Below, piece by piece: positions 1 to 4,840 of a stretch of 7,308 nt of DNA (position 1 is the first letter of the stretch; each line of letters begins with the position of its first letter). The stretch spans positions 1 through 7,308 of the forward strand of contig DASRMP010000079.1 in NCBI GenBank assembly GCA_035647855.1, in the 5' to 3' direction. The DNA comes from JAAZBW01 sp035647855. GTDB taxonomy: Bacteria; Actinomycetota; Actinomycetes; Actinomycetales; Actinomycetaceae. The notes beneath the pieces were generated by a model that was given only the letters and a program-made list of their open reading frames with translations, searched no databases and had not been told where the DNA came from. Both the position numbers and the translations under genes were made by a program.

Positions 1-8
1 GTGTGGCC

Positions 9-32
9 GGGACGCCGGGACGCCGGGACGCC
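9..32. repeat. 8-bp tandem repeat, three copies, downstream of trpG
   Basis: GGGACGCC occurs three times end to end at 9-16, 17-24 and 25-32. The array lies just beyond the trpG stop codon. Its last copy is the left arm of a hairpin whose right arm is inside the trpG C-terminal codons, so the array looks like local amplification of one terminator arm. Confidence 0.8.
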
Positions 33-56
33 GAACCGAGGCTACACGGCGTCCCG
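24..56 (-). terminator. Hairpin across the trpG stop codon
   Basis: CGGGACGCCG (24-33) is the exact reverse complement of CGGCGTCCCG (47-56), giving a 10-bp GC-rich stem with a 13-nt loop that contains the trpG stop codon (42-44). No T-tract follows, as is common for actinobacterial hairpins, so termination is inferred. In related actinobacteria a convergent pknB lies beyond trpG, which would make a bidirectional terminator sensible here. Confidence 0.45.
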
Positions 57-698
57 AGGCCGCCCGGCGCCCACGCGCGGCGCGAGGCCTTCGGCGCGGG
101 AGGGGGCGTCGTCGTCGCCAGCGAGGACGAGCCAGTTCGCGAGCAGTCGGTGCCCACCCTCGGTGAGCACCGACTCCGGGTGGATCTGCACGGCGTGAAG
201 CGGCAGCCGGCGGTGGCTCACGCCCATGATCAGCGAGGGAGTTCCCTCGACCCACGCGGTCGCGACCAGTTCGCCCGGCAGCGTGCCCGGATCGATGACA
301 AGTGAGTGGTACCGCGCGGCGGTGAAGGGGCTGGGAAGTCCGCTGAAGATGCCGGTACCGTCGTGAGCGATGCGGGACGTCTTTCCGTGCATCAGCTCCG
401 GCGCATGCGTGACGACTCCCCCGAACGCCTCCGCGAGCGCCTGATGCCCCAGGCAGACCCCCAGCATCGGGAGGCCCTCTGCGGCGCAGGCCTTGATGAC
501 CTCGATCGACTGGCCGGCGGCCTTCGGGGTTCCGGGGCCGGGTGAGATCAGCACGCCGTCGTAGCCGTCGAGTGCGTCGGGGAGCGGGCCGACGCCGTCG
601 TTGCGGACGATCGTGGGGGTGGCGCCGAGCTGTTCGAGGTACGCGACGATGGTGTGGACGAATGAGTCGTAGTTGTCGACGACGAGCACGTCAGCCAA
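42..698 (-). CDS. trpG: Glutamine amidotransferase, anthranilate / aminodeoxychorismate synthase component II
   Basis: A class I glutamine amidotransferase of 218 residues. It releases ammonia from glutamine for a chorismate-using partner (TrpE or PabB), feeding tryptophan or folate synthesis in the cytoplasm. The family N-terminus VVDNYDSF (7-13) is present, as are the oxyanion-region SPGPG (52-56), the nucleophile elbow GVCLGHQ with Cys82, and HPES with His173 and Glu175, so the triad is intact. The start is TTG at 698-696. An in-frame stop lies two codons upstream, and TTG places the conserved N-terminus correctly. The start overlaps the end of the upstream 53-aa gene by 8 bases, implying translational coupling. 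The last 25 or so residues are Asp/Arg/Ala-rich and poorly conserved. Sequence alone does not decide trpG versus pabA; one amidotransferase often serves both pathways in actinobacteria. Confidence 0.95.
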   Translation of the reverse strand: MADVLVVDNYDSFVHTIVAYLEQLGATPTIVRNDGVGPLPDALDGYDGVLISPGPGTPKAAGQSIEVIKACAAEGLPMLGVCLGHQALAEAFGGVVTHAPELMHGKTSRIAHDGTGIFSGLPSPFTAARYHSLVIDPGTLPGELVATAWVEGTPSLIMGVSHRRLPLHAVQIHPESVLTEGGHRLLANWLVLAGDDDAPSRAEGLAPRVGAGRPRDAV

Positions 699-852
699 CT
701 GTCACTTCGCTCTCGTAGAAGGGCATGTAGGGCGCTATTGCCGGGAAGACCCACGTGAAGAGCACCAGCACCACGACCGCGATGAGGATGGCCACTTGGA
801 TCACGCGAAGCCAGGTGGGGCCGGGAAGAGCTCGCCAAATTGCCGCGTACAT
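691..852 (-). CDS. Small single-pass membrane protein, 53 aa
   Basis: A 53-residue protein starting MYAAIWRALPGP. It has one hydrophobic segment at about residues 17-40 (VIQVAILIAVVVLVLFTWVF) and a short tail ending FYESEVTVG. The ATG at 852-850 shares one base with the sortase stop (TGATG), and the gene's own end overlaps the trpG start by 8 bases, so it sits in a fully coupled operon. The same frame stays open much further upstream, but that extension is antisense-like, Arg/Gly-rich and overlaps the sortase, so I rejected it. A small membrane protein at this place is something I associate with Micrococcales genomes; its function is unknown. A single Arg/Trp-rich N-terminus before the helix would favour N-in topology by the positive-inside rule. 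Confidence 0.75.
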   Translation of the reverse strand: MYAAIWRALPGPTWLRVIQVAILIAVVVLVLFTWVFPAIAPYMPFYESEVTVG

Positions 853-1700
853 CAGATCTCCAGGAGTTCGGCCGGCGTACCGGCGCTGATCGGGGCCCAG
901 TATTCGAGCTTGCCGTGCACGATGAACCGCTCGGCAACGGACCAGAGGGGATGGCAGGTGGTCAGCGTGATGGCGGGCTCGGTGGGCGCGACGCCGAAAT
1001 CGCCCGGGACCGCCGCAAGCACTTCGATCGCCGAGGGCTCGACGATCCGGGACTCGGTCACGCGGTACACATACCAGTTCTCGACCGTCTGGACGATGAG
1101 CGGATCGCCCGGTCTCAGCTGATCCACGTACCGGAAAACCGCCCCGTGAGACTGGCGGTGGCCTGCGAGTGCGAAGTTGCCGATCTGGCCGACCTGCGCC
1201 GTGTCTGGATAGTGGCCGGCAAGCCCGTTGTTGAGAGTGTTGTGAAGGCCTACGCCCTCCTCGATCGGCACCTGGTAGCCGAGGCCGAACCGGGGGACGT
1301 GGAGCACGGCGTACGCGCCCTCCGGGATGACCGCGGGCCCGGGAGTGAACTGCATGTCCTCGCCGGCGATCTCCACCATGGGAGCCTCCGCCAGTCCGAT
1401 CTCCGAGATCACGGCGTCCGTGTGCCGGCGCGCCTCGATGTCGGTCCACCAGAGCTGCCAGACCACGAACAGGCCGAGCAGGACGCCCATCGTGATCAGG
1501 AGTTCGCCGAAGAATCCGAGAGCAAATGCGATTGGATCCCGCCGGCGACCGCTGCGGCGCCGACTCTGGTTACGGCTGCGGCGCAGGCTCTGGGTACGGC
1601 TGCGGCGCAGGCTCTGGGTACGGCGACGACGCCGGCTACGGTCGCCCCCGCGGGTTTGGGCGGTAACCAGCTCACCGGCGACCCGACGCGACTCCGTCAT
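852..1700 (-). CDS. srtE: Class E sortase
   Basis: A membrane-anchored cysteine transpeptidase of 282 residues that would attach surface proteins carrying a C-terminal sorting signal (LAxTG type for class E) to the cell wall. Residues 21-54 are a very basic Arg/Ser/Gln tract, followed by a membrane helix at about 58-84 (ending WQLWW) and the extracellular catalytic domain at about 120-270. The catalytic residues are visible: His181 in LAGHR, Cys249 in the class E signature TLTTCHP, and Arg258 in AERFIVHG. The ATG lies one base after the DUF881 stop, so the two are co-transcribed. Odd feature: part of the basic tract is encoded by three 24-bp DNA repeats (TQSLRRSR twice, then NQSRRRSG). No sortase substrate is encoded in the window. 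Confidence 0.95.
   Translation of the reverse strand: MTESRRVAGELVTAQTRGGDRSRRRRRTQSLRRSRTQSLRRSRNQSRRRSGRRRDPIAFALGFFGELLITMGVLLGLFVVWQLWWTDIEARRHTDAVISEIGLAEAPMVEIAGEDMQFTPGPAVIPEGAYAVLHVPRFGLGYQVPIEEGVGLHNTLNNGLAGHYPDTAQVGQIGNFALAGHRQSHGAVFRYVDQLRPGDPLIVQTVENWYVYRVTESRIVEPSAIEVLAAVPGDFGVAPTEPAITLTTCHPLWSVAERFIVHGKLEYWAPISAGTPAELLEI
1565..1636. repeat. 24-bp tandem repeat inside srtE, three copies
   Basis: Units lie at 1565-1588, 1589-1612 and 1613-1636. The first two differ at one base (plus strand TCTGGTTACGG versus TCTGGGTACGG). The third diverges over about 10 bases. Being 24 bp, the unit keeps frame and encodes the cytoplasmic octapeptide TQSLRRSR, TQSLRRSR, NQSRRRSG (residues 28-51). 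Confidence 0.9.
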
Positions 1701-1701
1701 G

Positions 1702-2421
1702 TCACAGCTCCTGTGCGTGCGCGAAGGTGCTCGGATTCGCAGCCGGGATCGTCAAATTGGATACCGTGGCAACCTGCCAGCCGAGCCCGACTGCGTCGAC
1801 GTACTGGAGATAGATCCGGACGGCCGGCGAGGCCTCGAGAGCCTGGCGGAGATCATCGGGATCGCCGATCGCCTCGATCACGTACGGCGGGGAATACTGG
1901 CGACCGTGCAGCAGCAGCACGTTGCCGACGCATCGCACGGCGCTCTTGACCGTTAGGCGCTGGCCCTGGACCGAGATCGCCTCGGCACCGCCCGCCCAGA
2001 GAGCGTTGATGACGCCCTCGAGATCCTGCTGGTGGACGACGAGGTCGTTGACGTCGAACGGGGAGTCCTCCGGGAGAACAGCCGGCGCGTCCCACATCTG
2101 GACACGCAGCCCCGGGCCTCGGAGTTCGCTGCCCGATCCGGCGGTGACGAGCGCCGCGGGCGGCTCCACGATCTCGGAGGAGGAGGCGGCGAGGATGACG
2201 TCCCGGGCTTCGCGGAGCTCGGCCACGTCCTGCTCCAGTTGCTCGACCCGCAGGTTTTCCTCGCGAATCAGTCCCGCGAGGTCCGACGGCGCATCGGGGT
2301 CGCTGTTCCGGAAGAGCGCTGCGGAAGAGGCGAACATCACCCCGGCGAGAACCGAGACGAGGAAGAGCCCGATGGTCGATCCGCTCGGCATCCACCACCG
2401 GGTTCCGGTGTTTCCGGTCAA
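1702..2421 (-). CDS. DUF881 family membrane-anchored protein
   Basis: A 239-residue member of the DUF881 family, the equivalent of M. tuberculosis Rv0012. A membrane helix at about residues 16-37 follows a short Trp/Arg N-terminus. Residues 48-75 form a probable coiled coil with regular Leu/Val/Ile heptads (LIREENLRVEQLEQDV). The conserved domain then runs from GPGLRVQMWD (102-111) through INALWAGGAEAISVQGQRL (138-156), RCVGNVLLLHG (163-173) and PPYVIEAIGDP. The family's biochemical role is not established; its constant place beside crgA and the division/kinase cluster points to the envelope. The chosen start is TTG at 2421-2419, with GAGG seven bases before it. ATG at residue 11 is the alternative but lacks a comparable ribosome binding site. 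This is the first gene of a four-gene operon, one base before srtE. Confidence 0.9.
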   Translation of the reverse strand: MTGNTGTRWWMPSGSTIGLFLVSVLAGVMFASSAALFRNSDPDAPSDLAGLIREENLRVEQLEQDVAELREARDVILAASSSEIVEPPAALVTAGSGSELRGPGLRVQMWDAPAVLPEDSPFDVNDLVVHQQDLEGVINALWAGGAEAISVQGQRLTVKSAVRCVGNVLLLHGRQYSPPYVIEAIGDPDDLRQALEASPAVRIYLQYVDAVGLGWQVATVSNLTIPAANPSTFAHAQEL

Positions 2422-2548
2422 GTCACCACCTCATCGGTTTCCGAGTGCTGGAGCCATCCGCTGGCGGAGCGCCGCTTGGGGCAACATTAAGCTTAGATCA
2501 GGTCGCCCATCCACCCTGGTGCGACGTCCACAGAAGAGAGACTGACAG
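2422..2548. promoter_or_regulatory. Divergent promoter region between the DUF881 operon and crgA
   Basis: This 127-base gap must hold promoters for both directions. Its only AT-rich patch is 2485-2500, containing the 8-bp palindrome TAAGCTTA (2488-2495), which offers -10-like hexamers both ways (TTAGAT on plus, TTAATG or TAAGCT on minus). I could not pair either with a convincing -35 box at normal spacing. The crgA ribosome binding site is probably the purine run AGAAGAGAGA ending about eight bases before the ATG. Confidence 0.4.
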
Positions 2549-2824
2549 ATGCCTGAATCGCGCAAGCGCAAAAAGGCCCCGGTGCAGCACCGCGAGGGTT
2601 TTGAGAAGCAGGCTCCGGAGGAGCCAAAGGCGAGCCCCAAGTGGTGGGCCCCGACCATGTCCACGCTGATGATCGTCGGTCTCCTCTGGATCGTGGTGAC
2701 GTACCTGACCAAGTTCCAGTACCCACTGCCCTTGCTTGCGCCGCTGGCCGCAGGGAACGGGAACCTGATCTTTGGGTTCGTGGTCCTGCTCGCCGGATTC
2801 CTGATGACGCTGCGCTGGAGGTAG
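2549..2824 (+). CDS. crgA: Cell division protein CrgA
   Basis: A 91-residue CrgA, the small septal membrane protein that in mycobacteria and Streptomyces interacts with FtsZ, FtsQ, FtsI and related divisome proteins, coordinating septation with peptidoglycan synthesis. It has a basic N-terminus (MPESRKRKK), then PKWWAPTM (30-37), a first helix at about 36-53 (ending VVTYL), a short external loop (QYPLPLLAPLAAGNGN), a second helix at about 73-88, and the characteristic C-terminus TLRWR. Length and both helices match the family. It is transcribed away from the DUF881 operon and stands alone: no gene follows on the plus strand for almost 3 kb. It is convergent with the rhomboid gene. Confidence 0.95.
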   Translation: MPESRKRKKAPVQHREGFEKQAPEEPKASPKWWAPTMSTLMIVGLLWIVVTYLTKFQYPLPLLAPLAAGNGNLIFGFVVLLAGFLMTLRWR

Positions 2825-2825
2825 T

Positions 2826-2973
2826 GCTCGGCACGGCGGTTTCGGCGCGGCGGTTTCGGCGCGGCGGGCTCGTCCCGGTCCCAGATCGGACAGCTCGGAG
2901 CTCGGCGCGGCGGGCTCGTCCCGGTCCCAGATCGGACAGCCCGGAGCTCGGCGCGGCGGGCTCGGCGCAGCGG
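2826..2973. repeat. Composite tandem repeat: 14-bp and 32-bp modules after crgA
   Basis: Starting one base after the crgA stop codon, 14-bp modules of the form KYTCGGCGCGGCGG occur at 2826, 2840, 2854, 2900, 2946 and 2960. Two 32-bp modules (2868-2899 and 2914-2945), each beginning GCTCGTCCCGGTCCC, separate the third, fourth and fifth. A 14-bp plus a 32-bp module gives the 46-bp period. The two 32-bp modules differ at one base. There is no T-tract; whether this region terminates crgA transcription cannot be seen. Confidence 0.85.
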
Positions 2974-3067
2974 CTCATGCGATTCGGCTAACACCGGGGT
3001 TCGGCGTCCCGCGCAACTGTCCGCGCATTGGACTCGCCGGCTCACACCCGTGAACAACTCGGTGGAG

Positions 3068-3085
3068 AATTCCATCGGTGTAATT
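3068..3085. promoter_or_regulatory. Palindromic operator-like site 1 (imperfect)
   Basis: AATTCCATCGGTGTAATT is an imperfect 18-bp palindrome matching site 2 at 16 of 18 positions. It starts 43 bp upstream of site 2, about four helical turns, so a repressor dimer at each could contact the other on one DNA face. The regulator is unknown. Confidence 0.5.
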
Positions 3086-3113
3086 AACAACTGTGGGCAA
3101 GTTTGTGAATAAT
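3084..3113 (+). promoter_or_regulatory. Possible sigma-70-type promoter within the AT-rich island
   Basis: TTAACA (3084-3089) and AATAAT (3108-3113) are each one base from the -35 and -10 consensus and are separated by 18 bp. The two palindromes overlap it at the -35 edge (site 1) and at the -10/start region (site 2), the arrangement of a repressed promoter. It points right, into the repeat arrays, where no credible protein gene exists. AT-rich DNA gives such matches by chance easily. Confidence 0.3.
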
Positions 3114-3128
3114 TACATCGATGTAATT
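3111..3128. promoter_or_regulatory. Perfect 18-bp palindrome (operator-like site 2)
   Basis: AATTACATCGATGTAATT is identical to its own reverse complement over all 18 bases. Length and symmetry fit a binding site for a dimeric helix-turn-helix regulator. I do not recognise it as a named actinobacterial box. Confidence 0.6.
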
Positions 3129-3253
3129 CACGCAATTCACACACCGCTGTGGATAAGTTCGTGAAACTGTGGAATTCGCTCGCTTTCGACGCGCTCCGGG
3201 CCGATCACCGAGCGCTCCCCGCAACGGACGGACGTCCAACACATCGGGTGGCC

Positions 3254-3493
3254 GCACGATCGTCACACCCCTCCCAAACCCGCACCGCCGTGGCGCACGT
3301 TCGTCACGGCATGGCGCACGATCGTCACACGGGATTCTTGAGGGCGCACGAACGTCACATCGGGGCGTGCGATCGTCACGGCATGGCGCACGAACGTCAC
3401 ACGCAGAATGCTGAGGGCGCACGATCATCACCATGGCGCAGTGACGTCACCGCGCCATCGTGACGGACGTGCGCCCTGGTGTGACGAACGTGC
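3254..3493. repeat. Phased array of GCACGNNCGTCAC sites
   Basis: Forward copies of the 13-mer start at 3254, 3295, 3316, 3346, 3367, 3388, 3419 and 3438. Inverted copies (GTGACGNNCGTGC-like) start at 3441, 3460 and 3481. Most are preceded by GGC. Spacings are 41, 21, 30, 21, 21, 31, 19 forward, then 19 and 21 inverted: close to two, three or four DNA turns. A higher-order duplication of about 72 bp (3295-3366 versus 3367-3438) accounts for part of this regularity; the 18-mer GTCACGGCATGGCGCACG occurs in both halves. The last forward and first inverted copies overlap in a palindrome. No open frame across it looks coding. Confidence 0.85.
3433..3458. repeat. 26-bp near-perfect palindrome at the array inversion point
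   Basis: ATGGCGC (3433-3439), A, GTGACGTCAC (3441-3450), C, GCGCCAT (3452-3458). Every base pairs with its mirror except the single A/C pair flanking the central 10-mer. It consists of one forward and one inverted array copy overlapping over the central 10-mer, and marks where the array changes orientation. Confidence 0.85.
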
Positions 3494-3530
3494 GCCCCCA
3501 CGCCACGAACCCGGCCGGACACCGCCACCG

Positions 3531-3788
3531 GGGGAAACCTGGACCCCGTTCAGGACCGTCCGGCGGGAACTGGGGAAACTTGGACCCCGTCCGGGACCAT
3601 CTGACGTGAGCTGGGGAACTTCAGACCCCGTCTGGACGGCGCGCTGGGGAACTTCAGACCTGCTGGGGAACACCGCACCCCGTAGTCGAGGTCTGAAGTT
3701 CCCCAAGAAGCGACCTCGGGGTATCAGACGAGGTGCCAAGTTCCCCAGCGACACCACGTAAGCGGCAAGACGAGGTGCGAAGTTCCCC
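3531..3788. repeat. Array of GGGGAACTTCAGACC sites in two facing arms
   Basis: Forward copies start at 3531, 3572, 3613, 3646 and 3665 (intervals 41, 41, 33, 19). Inverted copies end at 3704, 3746 and 3788 (intervals 42, 42). The consensus read outward is CTGGGGAACTTCRGACC followed by YCGTC. The first two 41-bp units differ at about 8 positions over their full length, so whole units were duplicated, not just the core. Units shorten towards the centre. The array fills most of the remaining gap between convergent crgA and rhomboid. Confidence 0.85.
3645..3705. terminator. 17-bp perfect inverted repeat at the centre of the second array
   Basis: TGGGGAACTTCAGACCT (3645-3661) is the exact reverse complement of 3689-3705, separated by 27 bases. 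RNA from either strand would form this hairpin, so it could act as a bidirectional terminator between crgA and the rhomboid gene. No T-tract follows on either side and it lies far from both stop codons, so the terminator call is tentative; a structural or protein-binding role is equally possible. Confidence 0.35.
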
Positions 3789-3850
3789 AGCTACGCAACA
3801 AACCAGGCTTCTGGTGCTGTTGCGCGGTCAGGCCCAGCCAGCTCGGGGCG

Positions 3851-3878
3851 CGGTGGCGCGGCGGAGCGGTGGCGCGGC
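3851..3878. repeat. Short 12-bp direct repeat, two copies
   Basis: CGGTGGCGCGGC occurs at 3851-3862 and 3867-3878, 16 bp apart, in the GC-rich stretch just downstream of the rhomboid gene. Confidence 0.7.
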
Positions 3879-3880
3879 CT

Positions 3881-3899
3881 GGCCCGGCCAGACCGGGCC
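3881..3899 (-). terminator. GC-rich hairpin downstream of the rhomboid gene
   Basis: GGCCCGG (3881-3887) pairs perfectly with CCGGGCC (3893-3899) around a 5-nt loop. It begins about 23 bases after the rhomboid stop codon in the direction of transcription. There is no U-tract, so it is a plausible but unproven terminator of the ppiA-rhomboid operon. Confidence 0.5.
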
Positions 3900-3922
3900 C
3901 ACGCCCGGCACGGCGGCCCGAT

Positions 3923-4837
3923 TCAGAACACGCCGTACTTGACCAAGCTTGCCACCGCCAGCAGCACGGCCACGGCGATGGACGCCGCCACCGCGATCCA
4001 TCTGCTGTGCCGCCGCGGAGCGTAGAGGTAGATCGCGGCGAGCAGAGATCCCGTGATCAGTCCGCCGATGTGCCCCTGCCAGGAGATCCCGCTGATCACG
4101 AACCCGAGCACGATGTTGATCGCAATGATTATCAGGATCTGGGTGTCGGATCGTTTCATGCGGCGCATCGTCAGCGCCAGGGCGCCGAACAGTCCGAAGA
4201 TCGCTCCGGACGCACCCGCTACTGGCGTGAACCAGCTCTGGTCCGCCGGGTTGGCGAACAGCAGCACCGCCACAGAGCCCCCGATGGCGCCGAGGATATA
4301 GAGCGTCAGGAATCGCGCGCGCCCGAGTACGCCCTCAAGCGTGGGCCCCACCAGATAGAGCGCGTACATGTTCAGCAGGATGTGCCACATGCCCACGTGC
4401 AGCAGGGCCGCCGTCAGGAATCGCCACGGCTCCGCCAGGCCCCATGCCGGTATGAAGTACGCATGAACCGACAGCTCGGGTGCGATGAGCTGGCCCAGGT
4501 AAACGAGCGCTGTGATCGCGATGATCGTGTACGTGACAACCGGGCGGCCGTCGCCGATCTTCGCGCCCGCGACAGTCGTCGGCGTGCGGGTCCGGCGCTG
4601 GGCGTCCCTCACGCAGTCGACGCACTGGATCCCCACGCTTGCGGGCCTCTGGCACTGCGGGCAGGTCGGCCGTCCGCAGCGCTGACAGCGCACGTAGCTG
4701 ATGACGTTCGGGTGGCGCGGACAGACAGGCGGCGCCGCCGACTCGCCGTACGGCAGCCCATAGGGAACGCCGGGGACGCCCCTGCGCTGTCCCGCCGGAT
4801 CGGATTCGCCGTATTGCGGCAGTCCGCCTGATGTCAC
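3923..4837 (-). CDS. Rhomboid family intramembrane serine protease with N-terminal zinc-finger
   Basis: A 304-residue rhomboid protease that would cleave membrane proteins within the bilayer. Residues 1-35 are Gly/Pro/Tyr-rich. Residues 39-75 carry a Cys/His cluster (C39xxH42, C51xxC54, C59xxC62, C72xxC75), a B-box/zinc-ribbon-like finger commonly fused to actinobacterial rhomboids. About six membrane helices follow from residue 100. The catalytic dyad is visible: Ser210 in GASGAIFG and His256 in WQGHIGG. His152 and Asn156 (WHILLN) match the oxyanion-hole residues of GlpG. The start is GTG at 4837-4835; its ribosome binding site GAGGAG (4844-4849) is formed by the last two Glu codons of ppiA, and only three bases separate the genes, so expression is coupled to ppiA. 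Substrates are unknown. It converges on crgA across a long non-coding gap. Confidence 0.95.
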   Translation of the reverse strand: MTSGGLPQYGESDPAGQRRGVPGVPYGLPYGESAAPPVCPRHPNVISYVRCQRCGRPTCPQCQRPASVGIQCVDCVRDAQRRTRTPTTVAGAKIGDGRPVVTYTIIAITALVYLGQLIAPELSVHAYFIPAWGLAEPWRFLTAALLHVGMWHILLNMYALYLVGPTLEGVLGRARFLTLYILGAIGGSVAVLLFANPADQSWFTPVAGASGAIFGLFGALALTMRRMKRSDTQILIIIAINIVLGFVISGISWQGHIGGLITGSLLAAIYLYAPRRHSRWIAVAASIAVAVLLAVASLVKYGVF

Positions 4838-4840
4838 GGG

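Larger units (their letters stand above)
3049..3176. promoter_or_regulatory. AT-rich island with paired DnaA-box-like 9-mers
   Basis: Three units each contain two 9-mers 12 bp apart: CGTGAACAA (3049) and GGTGGAGAA (3061); TGTGGGCAA (3092) and TGTGAATAA (3104); TGTGGATAA (3148) and CGTGAAACT (3160). TGTGGATAA is an exact classical DnaA box in reverse orientation, and TGTGGGCAA and TGTGAATAA are each one mismatch from a recognised box. A further near-box, TGTGGAATT, lies at 3168-3176. The core (3080-3142) is strikingly AT-rich for this DNA. Binding by DnaA is inferred; the true oriC is expected between dnaA and dnaN, outside the window. Confidence 0.4.

Noticed and set aside
853..1449. Long N-terminal extension of the 53-aa membrane protein
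   Set aside because: It overlaps the sortase out of frame and is low-complexity Arg/Gly; the ATG at 852 overlaps the sortase stop as expected for a coupled operon.
1565..1645. Antisense SGYGCGAG repeats, a Gly/Tyr-rich low-complexity peptide
   Set aside because: The reading has no suitable start codon and results from the 24-bp repeat encoding the sortase basic tail.
840..1949. Long plus-strand frame antisense to srtE and DUF881
   Set aside because: It is a shadow of the two minus-strand genes, both of which have intact catalytic or family motifs and tight operon junctions.
3049..3176. This island as the chromosomal oriC itself
   Set aside because: Neither dnaA nor dnaN flanks it; conserved gene order places oriC beyond the window, so only a DnaA-box-like cluster is claimed.
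3149..3463. Plus-strand frame of 104 codons starting at a GTG
   Set aside because: No ribosome binding site. Its HGMAHDRH-type repeats come directly from the DNA array, which is partly in multiples of three; all frames across the array look repetitive.
3084..3757. Open frames on both strands through the two arrays (about 110 codons each)
   Set aside because: Long frames are expected in GC-rich repeats with few stops; compositions are Arg/Pro/His-rich, and no domain or start signal is seen.
3531..3788. CRISPR-like look of regularly spaced repeats
   Set aside because: Repeats are short, diverged and partly inverted, spacers resemble one another (units duplicated whole), intervals shrink to 19 bp, and no cas gene is present.
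3049..3788. Insertion sequence or transposon remnant
   Set aside because: No transposase fragment, target-site duplication or terminal inverted repeats could be found bounding the region.
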